Assembly (NCBI GenBank): GCA_963926055.1
Contig: CAWUVK010000003.1
Coordinates: forward strand, 310,001 to 374,000
DNA from: CAJXJP01 sp963926055
Lineage (GTDB): Bacteria > Patescibacteriota > Gracilibacteria > BD1-5 > UBA6164
Direction of reading: 5' to 3'
Length of the DNA: 64,000 nucleotides
Shown here: piece by piece, positions 52,876 through 63,152 of the stretch
Numbering within the stretch: position 1 is the first letter of the stretch
How the letters are laid out: every line of letters begins with the position of its first letter
The notes under the pieces: model-generated
Databases searched by the model: none
Told to the model about the DNA's origin: nothing
What the model saw: the letters and a program-made list of their open reading frames with translations, nothing else
Program-made: the position numbers and the translations under genes

Positions 52876-54216
52876 ATGAAAAATAACTTACACAAAGCAT
52901 TCACCCTTGTAGAACTCATTGTAGTTATCACGATTTTAGCTGTTTTATCAACGGTTGGATTTATTTCATTTCAAGGATATTCTACAGAATCTAGAGACAC
53001 AAAAAGAATCAGTGACATTGCTACTATTTCAAAATGATTACAAGTCTACTTAGCTTCAAATTCTGTTGTTCCAGAACCATCAGAAACAAAAACAACTATT
53101 ACTTTTAGTGGAAGCGAATTAGTTACTCAATGATACGCAGGCGAAAGTGTATTAAATATTTTAAGAGTAAAAGAAGCGCAAGATCCAATTGATGAAACAT
53201 TTTATACCTATGCTACAAACCCAAATAATACAAAATTTCAATTAGTCGGATTTTTAGAAAATACTCAAACTGCAAATAATTTTTTAGAAAATAAATTATT
53301 TGCAGATAATTCTAATAGAAATATTTACACAATTTGACAAAGTGTTGGAATATTTTTAGATGATACAAATACTCCTATTCAAGAATTATGAAATACAGCA
53401 GTTGAACTCGAAAATAATTCAACCGTGTATAAAACAGTATTAAATAAACAAAATATTGTAACTGAGAGTGGAAGTACGCTCAAAACAAAACTTTTATGAG
53501 CTCAAAAAAATCTTTACGGATGGAGAGCATTTGATCCAAATTGTCCGATAGATGACATAAAAATATGAAACCAAATCTGGGCAGGATGTAACTCAACACT
53601 TGGAGATTGATTTGAATGGGGAAAACAAGATAACGAAAGTGATTGAATTATTTGAAGTTGTTATAACTATGATGGAATAGATAATGTTTCAGATTCAGAT
53701 TGTTCAATATGAAATCCAATTATGGCAAGTGATGCAAATCCAAAAGATTTTTTTGATGCAAAACAACCAGACGGAAAAAATTCAAATCAAGATAGCGAAT
53801 TTGATACGATATGGTGAAAACTCTATACATTTGAACAAGCAAATGATTCAGCTTGTCCAGCTGGTTGGAGTGTACCAAGCGACAATCAATGGGAAGATTT
53901 AGAAACATACTTAAATGGTTGAACAAATTGTAGAAATGCTACAGATTGATGGCTATGTGATGGATTATGATGGAAATCACATAATGCAAAAACTCATACG
54001 AATAACCTAGCAAATGCTTTAAAGATACCTTTAGCAGGTTATCGTTATACTGTTAGTTCTACGTTCGGCCGTCGTGGGGGCTATACGTATTTATGGTCTA
54101 GTACACCTAGTATTACTAATGCGTACCGCAGGACTCTATATTGGAATTACTCTACAGTATTCCGCGATACGTATAGTCAGGATTACGGGTTTTCTGTTAG
54201 GTGTATAAAAAATTAA
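52876..54216 (+). CDS. pilin-like protein with FISUMP domain carrying a probable DGR variable region (copy 2)
   Basis: 446 residues. N-terminal pilin leader MKNNLHKAFTLVELIVVITILAVL, pilin body (~30-220) nearly identical to copy 1 at 47560, then FISUMP: NLYGWRAFDPNC, DIKIGNQIWAGCNSTLGDGFEWG, SACPAGWSVPSDNQWEDLETYL. The final ~60 residues, LAGYRYTVSSTFGRRGGYTY ... YGFSVRCIKN, follow the layout of known DGR-diversified FISUMP/CLec tails. Their codons differ sharply from the rest of the gene (about 41% GC, CGN Arg, no TGA). Function: likely a pilus-tip adhesin whose ligand face is diversified. See finding for what remains unproven. Confidence 0.85.
54031..54205 (+). repeat. candidate DGR variable region (VR)
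   Basis: Segment from LAGYRY to SVRC. Many codons are NNY (TAT, CGT, GGC, TTC, CGC, AGT, ATT, AAT), as expected when adenines of AAC/AAT template codons are randomised. The A-depleted, CG-enriched runs (e.g. TTCGGCCGTCGTGGGGGC) interrupt an otherwise ~27-30% GC gene. Flanking GGGTTTTCTGTTAGG near the 3' end may be the IMH-like anchor. No template repeat or RT is in the window. Confidence 0.6.
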
Positions 54217-54250
54217 AAAAAGAAGAAATTTAAAATTTCTTCTTTTTCTA
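54214..54250 (+). terminator. terminator/hairpin after VR gene
   Basis: AAGAAGAAATTT and AAATTTCTTCTT form a 12-pair hairpin. It begins about 12 bases past the presumed VR end; DGR targets often carry a hairpin there, but it also acts as a normal terminator. Confidence 0.7.
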
Positions 54251-54335
54251 TTCTAAAGTAAAAAAACAAAAAGTTTGCAATTAAAAAATTTTTTTTTAAT
54301 ATCTTGACATCATTTTTAAATTTTTTATAAGAATT

Positions 54336-56471
54336 ATGGAAGACGTTAGTTTTATGACGCAGACTTTATCGGTTTTATTTCTGTTATTTGTCTCAAGTTT
54401 TGCCTATATATTCAGTAAAAAAATAAATTTTCCATATACAGTATTACTTGTACTTATTGGGTTGTTATTGGTGCCACTTTCAAAAGTAGGCCTTTTTTCG
54501 TTTATTGACGATTTTCAACTCACTCCTGGGATTTTATTTTTTGTATTTTTACCGGTTTTACTTTTTGAATCTGCCTATAATATAAATTATAGACATTTAA
54601 TGAAAAGTTGGAAATCAATAACAGCTTTAGCTATTTTTGGTTTACTTATATCAGCAATAATAATAGCGGGATGACTATTTTTTGTATTTCCACTTGTTGG
54701 ATTAGAAATACCATTTATTATCTGTTTGCTGTTTTGAGTTTTAATTTCAGCAACTGATCCGGTTGCGGTATTATCAATATTTAAAAGTATTTGAGCTCCG
54801 AGAAAACTCGCACTTATTTTTGAATGAGAAAGTCTATTTAACGATGGGACAGCTGTAGCTGTATTTTTAGTAATTTTAGGAGTCATTTTAGAATGAGGAA
54901 TTGTTAGTGGAGAAACCTATATATTAGGAGCTTGGAAGTTTCTGAGCATGTTGTTTGGATGAATATTATTTTGAGTATTTACCGGGATATTTTTCTCAAA
55001 ACTCATTGGAAAAATAAAAAATAATGAGGAAGTTGAAATAGTTTTAACTATGCTGTTAGCTCATTTTACTTTTATTCTTGCTGAACTTATTACTCATCAT
55101 TTTGAATTCTTACCAATATCAGGAGTAATTGCTACCGTGATAGCCAGTATAATTATTTGAAATTATGGAAGATATAAAATCACTCCGAGAGTAGAAGCTC
55201 ATATGCAAAAATTTTGGGAATTCTTCGCGTTTGTTTCAAATTCAATTGTATTTATTTTACTCGGTTTAATCCTTTCTTCAATTGACCAAACTCTCATAAA
55301 CATGATCCCTATGATGTTGGTTGCTATTCCAGTTGTAATGATTGCCAGAGCCGTGAGTGTATATTTACCAATTGGGATTATCAATGGATTTAAAATGGAA
55401 GAAGAAAATATTCCAAGAAGTTGGCAGCATTTACTTTCATGGGGAAGTCTAAGGTGAGCACTTGCTTTGATGATGGTACTAATGATTCCAGGTGAATGAG
55501 AAGTTGATTTTGATAAAATGCTTGCATTTGAACAATCCGTTGGTTGGGAATATCCTTTTCATATAAAAGAATTCCTCTTGATTCTTACGATTACAAATAT
55601 AATGTTTACATTATTTGTAAAAGCTCCAACTATTTCTGTGATGATGAGAAAAATGTGAGTAGATAAACTCCATAAACTCGAAAGTTTTGAACACGAAGAA
55701 GGAAAAATTTTAGCGAATTTTAAAATTTTACAAAAACTCAATACTTCATATAAAAAAGCTTATCTTACACAAAACGAATACGATGAACTCAAAAGTACAT
55801 ATACGCATCGTTTAAACAATGCTGTAGCAACTATGAAAGAGATTCTAAAAGATAGTAAGGCAGAGGCAGATACACTTATTAGAAGAGCGATTTCACTACA
55901 TGCACTCGGAATTGAAAAACAATATTTAAAATCTTTATTTTTCTATAATGAAATAGATGAAAAAAATTTCAAATATATTTTGAGAAAAATAGAAAAACAA
56001 ATGGAAAGAATTGAAAATGAAAACCCACAATTAAGAAAATTTTCAAAAGGGGAAATGGATTATGATTTTTTCTCTCGTTGTGCGATTCGTGCATTTAAAG
56101 ATTCTACAAGTGTAGTAGATATGTACATCAGAAATAGAGCCAGAGTAATTATTACCAGAAAAGTAATCAAAGAACTCAAAGCCCTCAGCGAAATCGAATT
56201 TGGTTTTGATAATAGTATTTTTGAAGAAGTTATTACTCTGTATGCTTCATTTAACAAAGTAGCTGATGAAAAAAGAATCAAAATTTTTGTAGAGCACAAA
56301 GCCACTATAAATGCAGTAGAATCAAGATTAGTAAATAAATCTTTATTAAAATTAGAAGAACAAGTTATCAAAGATTTATATAATAAAGAAATAATCACTC
56401 CAAAATTATATATAAAATTCAAAGAAGAAGTTGAATCAGAAATGTTTCAAGATGTAAAAACTATGATATAG
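54336..56471 (+). CDS. Na+/H+ antiporter, CPA1 (NhaP) family
   Basis: 711 residues. About twelve membrane helices in residues ~1-430, with ISATDPVAVLSIFK and FEGESLFNDGTAVAVF, where the ND pair is the cation-binding site of CPA1. Conserved AHFTFILAELITHHFEFLPISGVIA and PRSWQHLLSWGSLRGALALMM follow. The last ~240 residues are a long charged cytoplasmic domain (LNTSYKKAYLTQNEYDEL; HALGIEKQYLKSLFF), unlike short bacterial tails and perhaps regulatory. Na+/H+ exchange controls pH and Na+. TGA frequent in the membrane part. Confidence 0.92.
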
Positions 56472-56478
56472 TTTTATA

Positions 56479-56508
56479 AAAAGTCGAGATGATTATCTCG
56501 ACTTTTTT
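56479..56508 (+). terminator. terminator after antiporter
   Basis: AAAGTCGAGAT GATT ATCTCGACTTTTTT. Confidence 0.85.
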
Positions 56509-56564
56509 CTTTACAAACAGGCTTTTGTTTATAATATAAATAAAATAATTTTTCAAAAAAAAAC

Positions 56565-57245
56565 ATGAAAGTAGATAATATTTCTCTGGCTTTTAAAAAT
56601 AAAACTATTCTTAAAGATATAAATATAGATATAAATCCTGGTGAATTTGTATTTTTAATTGGGTACTCTGGGAGTGGAAAAACATCACTTATTCGTTCCC
56701 TTATTTGAGATTTTAAACCATCAACTTGAGAAATAATTTTAGATAATAATTTGGCACTGTATAGAAATTTAACAGAAGAAACTCTTTTAGAATACAGGAG
56801 AAGTATCGGAGTAATTTTTCAAGATTATAAACTTTTAGAATCAAAAAAAGTCTATGAAAATGTCGCATTTGCAATGGAAGTTTGTGGATATACAGACGAA
56901 GTAATTCGTAAAAAAGTTCCAGAAGCATTAGAACAAGTAGGTCTGTTAATTAAAAAAGATAAATTTGTATACGAATTATCTGGTGGAGAAAAACAAAGAA
57001 TTGCTATTGCTAGAGCCTTAGTTCATAATCCTAAAATTATTATTTGAGATGAACCAACAGGGAATTTAGATCCTGATACAGCTATGGAAATAATGAATAT
57101 TTTTGAAGATTTAAATTCAGAATGAAAAACAATTATCTTAGCGACTCATGATTCTCACATCGTAAATAAAATGCAAAAAAGAGTTATCGCATTTAAAGAT
57201 AAATGAGTATTTTACGATACTGTAAATGGAAAATATGAAATATAA
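56565..57245 (+). CDS. ftsE: cell division ATP-binding protein FtsE
   Basis: 226 residues, typical of the ABC ATPase FtsE. Walker A LIGYSGSGKTSLIRSL, Q-loop GVIFQDYKLLESKKVYENVAFAMEVCG, signature YELSGGEKQRIAIARALVHNP and Walker B KIIIGDEPTGNLDPDTA, then ATHDSHIVN. The DYKLLESKKVYENV phrase is diagnostic for FtsE rather than other ABC proteins. It should partner the membrane protein FtsX to activate cell-wall hydrolysis, but no ftsX follows. Terminator hairpin directly after. Confidence 0.92.
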
Positions 57246-57276
57246 AAAAGCTACAAAAATTTGTAGCTTTTTTTAT
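57246..57276 (+). terminator. terminator after ftsE (copy A)
   Basis: AAAAAGCTACAAAAATTTGTAGCTTTTTTT; identical to the hairpin at 57910. Confidence 0.8.
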
Positions 57277-57357
57277 TGAAAATTATTTTTTAAAATAAAT
57301 TGTTATTATATATAAATTAAATATTATATATAATAATTTATTATTATTTAAATAAAC

Positions 57358-57909
57358 ATGAGATTTTATACTATTTGTCTTCTTTTTTTCATACTATTAA
57401 TTTGATGAGGAATTATTTATTTTAATAAAATACAAGAAAATAATTTACCAAACTCAGAAGATCAAAATATTTCATCTATAAATATGAGAGAAAAATTTAC
57501 AGCTCTTCCAGAAAAAATAAAGTGAGATTTATTATCAATAGAAAATAATATTGAGAAAATAGATATTTTAATTGATGATTTAAAACGTGACAGAAGTGTA
57601 TTTTTAAGTCTTTTTAATCTTCCTGACATGACAGAAGATTTGGTAAATAATATCGAATCTTGAAATAAATTAATAGATTTTGCAAAAATAGATATTTCTA
57701 TTGCAGAAGAAATTTGAAATGAAATATATGGAGAAATTCAAAAAACTGAAATTGATACGACAAAATGAATACTTGTACATTATCTAGCACAAATAGAAAA
57801 TATAACTGAATTATCTTGGAATTTACAAGAAAAATATACAACTCGTATACAAAATCCTGATACTATGTCATATTTCGATTATTATTTAGTAAAACATTAT
57901 ACAAAATAA
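57358..57909 (+). CDS. small membrane-anchored protein
   Basis: 183 residues. N-terminal membrane anchor MRFYTICLLFFILLIGGGIIYF, then an external helical region (LPEKIKGDLLSIENNIEKIDIL; LVNNIESGNKLIDFAKIDIS; LVHYLAQIENITELSWN). No Cys in the external part, no motif. Flanked by two identical terminator hairpins, so it forms its own unit. It takes the place where ftsX is expected but has only one membrane helix and no FtsX motif, so I do not call it FtsX. Confidence 0.65.
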
Positions 57910-57940
57910 AAAAGCTACAAAAATTTGTAGCTTTTTTTAT
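57910..57940. terminator. terminator (copy B)
   Basis: Same 31-base hairpin as at 57246; serves the convergent small exported gene as well. Confidence 0.8.
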
Positions 57941-57942
57941 AA

Positions 57943-58392
57943 TTACTTTGTATTTAAGATTTTGACTATTTTTCTATATGCCAGTCTTGATTGTGTGTAA
58001 TTTTCTAAAATTTGAGAATCCACATCAGCATAATTTGGGTCAAGTTCTTTGTAGAGAGAATGTCTAAAAATTTGATTTGTATAATATACAAAATTTTTAT
58101 GCGCTCTTACAATCCCTTGTGCTTGGTAACTAGAAATTTTACCTGATCTGTAATATTGCATTATTTCAGCTTTAATTTTTTGATTTCATTTTTGAAATTC
58201 ACTATGCATTGTTTGAAGTTGTTGACTATAAAAGTACATTTCTTCTAGATCTGAAAGATTTAATTCATAGTCTTCTACTCCATAATTGAGATCTAAAAGA
58301 TTTTCAAAAAATGGTTCTTCTGCAAAAGTTGTTGGTAAGAAAGTTGAAAAAACTCAAATAATTGCTATAATACTGGCAATAATTTTTTTCAT
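57943..58392 (-). CDS. small exported helical protein
   Basis: 149 residues. Signal peptide MKKIIASIIAIIGVFSTFLPTTFA, then an all-helical body (DYELNLSDLEEMYFYSQQLQTMH; KISSYQAQGIVRAHKNFVYYTNQIFRHSLYK). No Cys. Function unknown. The start (ATG 58392) is divergent from the dnaJ-like gene across 55 bases. Confidence 0.65.
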
Positions 58393-58447
58393 AATATTTT
58401 TTTAGAAAGAATATAATTACATGTAATTTATAATTAAAACTTATAAA

Positions 58448-59143
58448 ATGTCAAAAAGTTTCTATGATATTCTCGGTGTAGATAAATCTGCTGGGCAAGA
58501 TGAAATCAAAAAAGCATACAGAAAACAAGCAATGAAATTTCACCCAGATAGAAATAAAGATGATTCTACTGCCGAAACTAAATTTAAAGAAGTAAATGAA
58601 GCCTACGGAACGCTTTGAGATGAACAAAAAAGAAAACAATACGATACTTTTGGTTCAGCTGGATGAAATCCATTTGGTGGATGATTTGGTTGAGGACAAT
58701 CAACTGGTCAAGGTTTTGGATGATTTGAAGATATTTTTTCTCAATTTTGATGAGCTGGTTGAAGCAGAGCACAATCTTCGAGTTTTGATTTTTGAGATTT
58801 ATTTTGAAATAGTGGTTTTTGAGGGCACCAACAATCGCAAAGAAAAACACAAACACAACAAGAACCAGTGAGTTTAGATTTTGAAAAAACATATGAAATC
58901 CCTATTTTTGATTTAATTTTATGATGTAAAATCGAAGTAACGGGAGTGTATGGACAAAAAGCAAAACTAAAAATTGCTCCAAATACAAAACCAGGATCAA
59001 AATTTAGAGTCAAAGAATTTGGAAAATCTGAAGGTTCTAAAAAAGGGAACTTAATAGTAAAAATTGATGCAAGAATGCCAAAAAATATTTCTGATGTTGA
59101 TCTACAAATGTTAGAAAGAATCAGAGAAAATATTGGATATTAA
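58448..59143 (+). CDS. DnaJ-like co-chaperone lacking zinc finger
   Basis: 231 residues. J-domain MSKSFYDILGVDKSAGQDEIKKAYRKQAMKFHPDRNKDD with the HPD motif, then a Gly/Phe-rich linker (residues ~68-135), much of it TGA-coded (GGGFGGGQS, GFGGFEDIF, GGAGGSR). It continues into one short C-terminal substrate-binding half (YEIPIFDLILGCKIEVTGVYGQKAKLKIAPNTKPGSKFRV). The Cys-rich zinc finger and most of the second C-terminal beta domain are absent, so this is a short class II-like J-protein. It would stimulate DnaK, not seen in the window. Confidence 0.88.
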
Positions 59144-59148
59144 TAAAA

Positions 59149-59184
59149 TAAAGAGATTTAGAGCAATAACTCTAAATCTCTTTT
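59149..59184. terminator. bidirectional terminator dnaJ/recO
   Basis: AAAGAGATTTAGAG and CTCTAAATCTCTTT; the recO stop codon lies inside the hairpin. Confidence 0.8.
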
Positions 59185-59706
59185 ATATTTTTCGATTCAT
59201 GAAAGTCGTAAAACTTCTGATATTTTTTTTGTATGAACAAAATTTAAGATTTTTTTCAAAACAGGGTCTGAATTACTTTCTGGTAAATTTCCGTAAATAT
59301 GGGAAATTTTTAATTGAGTGAGTAATAATTTTTCTTCTGAAATATTTTCAAAATCGTGTATTTTTTGAATAATTTCTACTATTCAAAATATTTGTAATCC
59401 ATCGGGAGAATTTTTCCCAATATAAGCAAGAACTTCTAGATATTTTTGTAAAACTCAGAATTTTTTTGTACTCGGAGAAAAATCTGAAAGAATTTTAATA
59501 TTTCTCATTTTATGAACTTTTCTTTCTTCTTTTGTTTCAATTTCAAATTGTATTTCGTAACCTAAATCTAGCGTTTTTTCTTTTGCTGAAATTTTCTTTT
59601 GGCACATTATTTTTCCATATTCATCAGTAAAAATAGTATAGAGAAAATCTTTTTCTCCTACTTTATGTATTTTTAGAATAATGCCATGGGTTTTAAAAAT
59701 CAGCAC
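59158..59706 (-). CDS. recO: DNA repair protein RecO (N-terminal OB-fold)
   Basis: 182 residues, shorter than the ~240 usual for RecO. N-terminal OB fold: FKTHGIILKIHKVGEKDFLYTIFTDEYGKIMCQKKISAKEK, matching the RecO N-domain pattern of thGIVLKxxxxGEkDxxxxxFTxxxG. A helical C-terminal part (GVLQKYLEVLAYIGKNSPDGLQIF; IYGNLPESNSDPVLKKIL) corresponds to the reduced RecO C-domain; the zinc site is absent. RecO aids RecA loading and annealing in RecFOR repair. Convergent with dnaJ. Confidence 0.7.
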
Positions 59707-59791
59707 GAAAGAAAAATTTATGAAATAAACTATTGTAAAAATAAAATTCTAATTATAATGTAATCAAATATATTTATTATTCAATACTATC

Positions 59792-60193
59792 ATGGAAGAA
59801 AATACTTCGCTTTCAAATGAACAAATCGATGATATCATTTTAAATCTTCTACAACTTCACGGAGAGGAAATAAAAATTGATGCTCAAGAATTTTTAGATT
59901 TATTAAAACATTCTCTTTCGCTTGATACAGCTGAAAAAAAGAGAGTGGTAGATGCTGCTGCAACTTTATCTCAATTTCAATTTGATGAATTAAGAAAAGT
60001 TTTTGTCGAAGAAAGAGAAAAATTTAGAGAATTAGCAAAACAACATCCAGATGACATCAAAAAATTGTTAGCAAAACAACAAAAAGAATGGTCAGAATTA
60101 GGAGAAATTTATCAAAGAGAATTAGAAGCAAAAAATGCTCAAAACCAAGATGAAGACAAAATCGAAGATATTAAAGCCAACTTAGGATTATAA
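59792..60193 (+). CDS. conserved hypothetical helical protein
   Basis: 133 residues, acidic and all helical (NEQIDDIILNLLQLHGEEIKIDAQEFLDLL; VVDAAATLSQFQFDELRKVFVEEREKF; ELGEIYQRELEAKNAQ). Resembles hypothetical proteins of other CPR genomes but I know no function. No TGA codons (Gly is rare). Followed after 21 bases by the pseudouridine synthase, likely cotranscribed. Confidence 0.6.
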   Translation: MEENTSLSNEQIDDIILNLLQLHGEEIKIDAQEFLDLLKHSLSLDTAEKKRVVDAAATLSQFQFDELRKVFVEEREKFRELAKQHPDDIKKLLAKQQKEWSELGEIYQRELEAKNAQNQDEDKIEDIKANLGL

Positions 60194-60214
60194 AAATAAA
60201 TAAAAAATAAAAAA

Positions 60215-61162
60215 ATGATTTATAAATTTAGTGCATTTTTAGATAAACCTAAAAGAGTAGATATGTATTTATCTGCTCTTTTTGAGGAATTTTCACGTAG
60301 TTATGTTCAAAAATTAATTGATAGAGGACAAGTAACACTCAATGGAAAGACGTTTTATAAAAATATAAAAGTAAAATCTGGAGATGAAATCCAAATAGAA
60401 ATAATTATTGAAACACTTGAAGTTTCACCAGAAAAAATGGATTTAGATGTAGTTTTTGAAGATAATGAATTAATTATTCTCAACAAACAACCTGCCACAA
60501 ATGTGCATCCAGTTCCTGGAGAAGGAGGGAATTCTGGTACTTTAGTCAATGGGATTTTAGAACATTGTAAAGACAATCTTCCAAATATTTGAGGAGTTCA
60601 AAGACCTGGAATCGTTCACAGATTAGATAAAGATACTTCTGGTTTAATCATGATTGCAAAAAGTGATAAAATGATGAATTATTTATCTGAAACGATAAAA
60701 GAAAGAAAAATTAAAAAAGAATATATTGCTATCGTTCACGGAAAAGTAAAAAATACTGATTTCAAAATCGAAAGTTATATGGGCAGAGATAAACACGACA
60801 GAACCAGAATGACTGCTGTTGATCCAGTAAATCCAAAACTTGCTCTGACATTTTGAAAAGTTTTAGGATATATTGATAATGAATATACAGTGGTTCGCGT
60901 GAGAATCGAAACAGGGAGAACGCACCAAATCAGAGTTCATCTTGCTTCAATTGGGTATCCGATTTTATGAGATAAAACATATGGAAATCCCAAAGCAAAC
61001 ACGAGAATCAATACCATGTATCAACTTTCTCGTCAAGCACTTCATGCCTATGAATTAGAACTAGAGCTCTACGGAGAACTAAGAAAATTCCAGGCTCCAC
61101 TCAAAAACGATATGAAAAAAATAATCTGAGATGTCGATATTTCCGTAAGTCCTGAAGCATAA
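60215..61162 (+). CDS. rluD: RluA-family pseudouridine synthase (RluD-like)
   Basis: 315 residues. N-terminal S4 domain (VDMYLSALFEEFSRSYVQKLIDRGQVTLNGK), then the RluA catalytic core: NKQPATNVHPVPGEG, GIVHRLDKDTSGLIMIAK (catalytic Asp in HRLDKDTSG), IETGRTHQIRVHLASIGYPILGDKTYG and RQALHAYELE. RluC/D-type enzymes modify 23S rRNA. TGA codes several Gly such as LGDKTYG. The stop overlaps a terminator hairpin. Confidence 0.94.
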
Positions 61163-61176
61163 TTCAGGACTTTTTT
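61148..61176 (+). terminator. terminator overlapping rluD stop
   Basis: AGTCCTGAA GCATAA TTCAGGACT followed by a T tract; its loop contains the stop codon. Confidence 0.85.
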
Positions 61177-61263
61177 TAAAAAAGTTTCAAAATTTAATGT
61201 CCATTTAATATCAAATGATTATACTTATTATATAAGGAGGATTTATATATTAATTTAGAACCA

Positions 61264-62169
61264 ATGAAAAGAATATTATCTATATTTTTACTGAGTATTA
61301 TTTTTTTTACTAATGCATTTGCATATACACCAAATCAAGATGATAAAAAAATAATAGAATCGTTAGAAAAAAAGATTGATACTATAATAGAAAAGAAATG
61401 AGAAAAATATGCAGAATCATTAACATCTCAATTTATTTCTTTAAAATCAAAAAAAACTGATAATAAAAGACTTTCATATATATTAGATGAAATAATACTA
61501 CACATATCAAAAAATAATTGAGTATGAGATATTGAAGATATTATAAATAAAACTCAATTATCAAATTGAGTTTATATTGATAACACTAACTCTATATTTA
61601 TAATATTTAAAGAATATTTAAATTTATATAATACAAAAATAGACTCAGCTGTTTATGGACAAAATGGTAATATATACTGAGGATGTGGAACTTTTTGAGA
61701 CAAATGGGATCAATGATATAAAAGTCAAATTGAAAATTATTACGAAATCGCTAAAGAACAAAATGCTTATTTTGTAATGGATTTAATAAAATATGATATA
61801 ACAAAATTTCAAGATTATTTTAAGAAAGAATGTAAATCTGATTGGAGATTAGATAACATAGAATTTCATAGTTGAAATTATATGAGTAAAATTTCTAAAA
61901 TTGAGACTATATATTTTACAGAATTATATGTATATTATAATAATTGGTATATAGGAACATATGAAAATTTATTCAATAATTCAAGCACATGAACTACTTG
62001 TAATAATATTACTCAAGATTGGAATGATTTTACATGAGATAGATTTGATTTTTTACAAAAATATATGGACACAAATTGAATAAAAAATTATTCAAAATAT
62101 TTTTCTGAAATTGAAAATAATTTCAATATATTATTACAAAAAAATTGTAATGGGACAAAAATAAAATAA
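61264..62169 (+). CDS. exported protein, unknown
   Basis: 301 residues. Signal peptide MKRILSIFLLSIIFFTNAFA, then helical N-part (KKIDTIIEKKGEKYAESLTSQF) and a C-terminal domain with aromatic and Cys residues (IYGGCGTFGDKWDQGY; ECKSDWRLDN; TGTTCNNITQDWNDF). Four Cys. No family recognised. A perfect AGGAGG at 61235-61240 is 23 bases before the ATG; an in-frame ATT at 61249 lies eight bases after it and could be an alternative start, adding five residues. ATG gives the better signal peptide. Confidence 0.68.
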
Positions 62170-62173
62170 TACG

Positions 62174-62203
62174 AAAGAATGATAGTTATTATCATTCTTT
62201 TTG
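62174..62203 (+). terminator. terminator
   Basis: AAAGAATGATA GTTAT TATCATTCTTTTT. Confidence 0.8.
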
Positions 62204-62263
62204 TTTTAAGTTTAACTTAAGAAGAAAGTGGATAATAAAATTATTATTTCTAACAAAAAATAT

Positions 62264-63133
62264 ATGAAAAATATTTTTATTATTTTATGCATTTGAATAA
62301 TTTTATTTTGAGGGATATATTTTTCTATGCAAAATAAATCTCAAAATATTTGAGAAGATACAGTTATTTCCCAAGAGGTTTCAGAAAAACAATATGTCGA
62401 TTATTCTCAAAATGAATTAAAAAATTCAAAAGAAGAATTTTTAATTTTATTTTTCCATGCTGCTTGGTGTCCAAGCTGTAAAGCATTTGAAGAAAAAATC
62501 CTCACGCAAGAAATCCCAGAAAATATTAAATTTCTCAAAGTAGATTATGATTCTCAAACAGACTTAAGAAAAAAATATAACGTTGTTTCTCAAACAACTT
62601 TTGTACTTGTGAATTCTGATGGAGAACTGAAAAAAAGATGGATAGGGAGCAGAGATTTACAAGATGTTTTAACTCAACTCGAAGATATTCCGGAATCTAT
62701 AAAAACCTATAGTGACGAAGAACTCAGAGTCAAATTAACTCCACTTCAGTATAAAGTTACACAACAAGGAGGAACGGAGCCAGCTTTTGATAATAAATAT
62801 TGGGATTTTAAATGAGAATGAATTTACGTAGATATTATTGATGGGACCGCTTTATTTTCGTCAACTGATAAGTACCAATCAGGAACTGGTTGGCCAGCAT
62901 TTACGAAACCTATTGATGATAATTTTGTTTCATCACACGATGATAGCTCACTTTGAATGCAAAGAACAGAAATAAAATCTCAAAAATCTCACCTGTGACA
63001 CCTATTTGAAGACGGACCAGAAGCAGAATGAGGATTGAGATATTGTATCAATTCAGCTGCGCTTGATTTTATCCCAAAAGAAGAACTCGAAAAAAGATGA
63101 TATAGCAAATATTTATTTTTATTTGAGGAATAA
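62264..63133 (+). CDS. membrane-anchored thioredoxin-MsrB fusion
   Basis: 289 residues. N-terminal membrane anchor (MKNIFIILCIGIILFGGIYF), then a thioredoxin-like domain ~50-140 with WCPSCK active site (FFHAAWCPSCKAFEE; RKKYNVVSQTTFVLVN), then an MsrB domain (LTPLQYKVTQQGGTEPAFDNKYWDF; GTGWPAF; HLGHLFEDGP; LRYCINSAALDF). The catalytic Cys is in RYCINS; the resolving and zinc Cys are absent. It should reduce methionine-R-sulfoxide outside the membrane, with the Trx domain as the built-in reductant. TGA codes the Gly in HLGHLF. Terminator follows. Confidence 0.9.
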
Positions 63134-63152
63134 TAAATTTATTATTTAAAAC

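Noticed and set aside
53997..54250. Presence of a complete DGR in the window
   Set aside because: I looked for a reverse transcriptase (YxDD-type motif) and for a second near-copy of the VR-like segment. Neither is visible in any frame, so only the target is proposed.
57358..57909. FtsX candidate after ftsE
   Set aside because: Only one membrane helix and no FtsX extracellular or four-helix pattern; called a small anchored protein.
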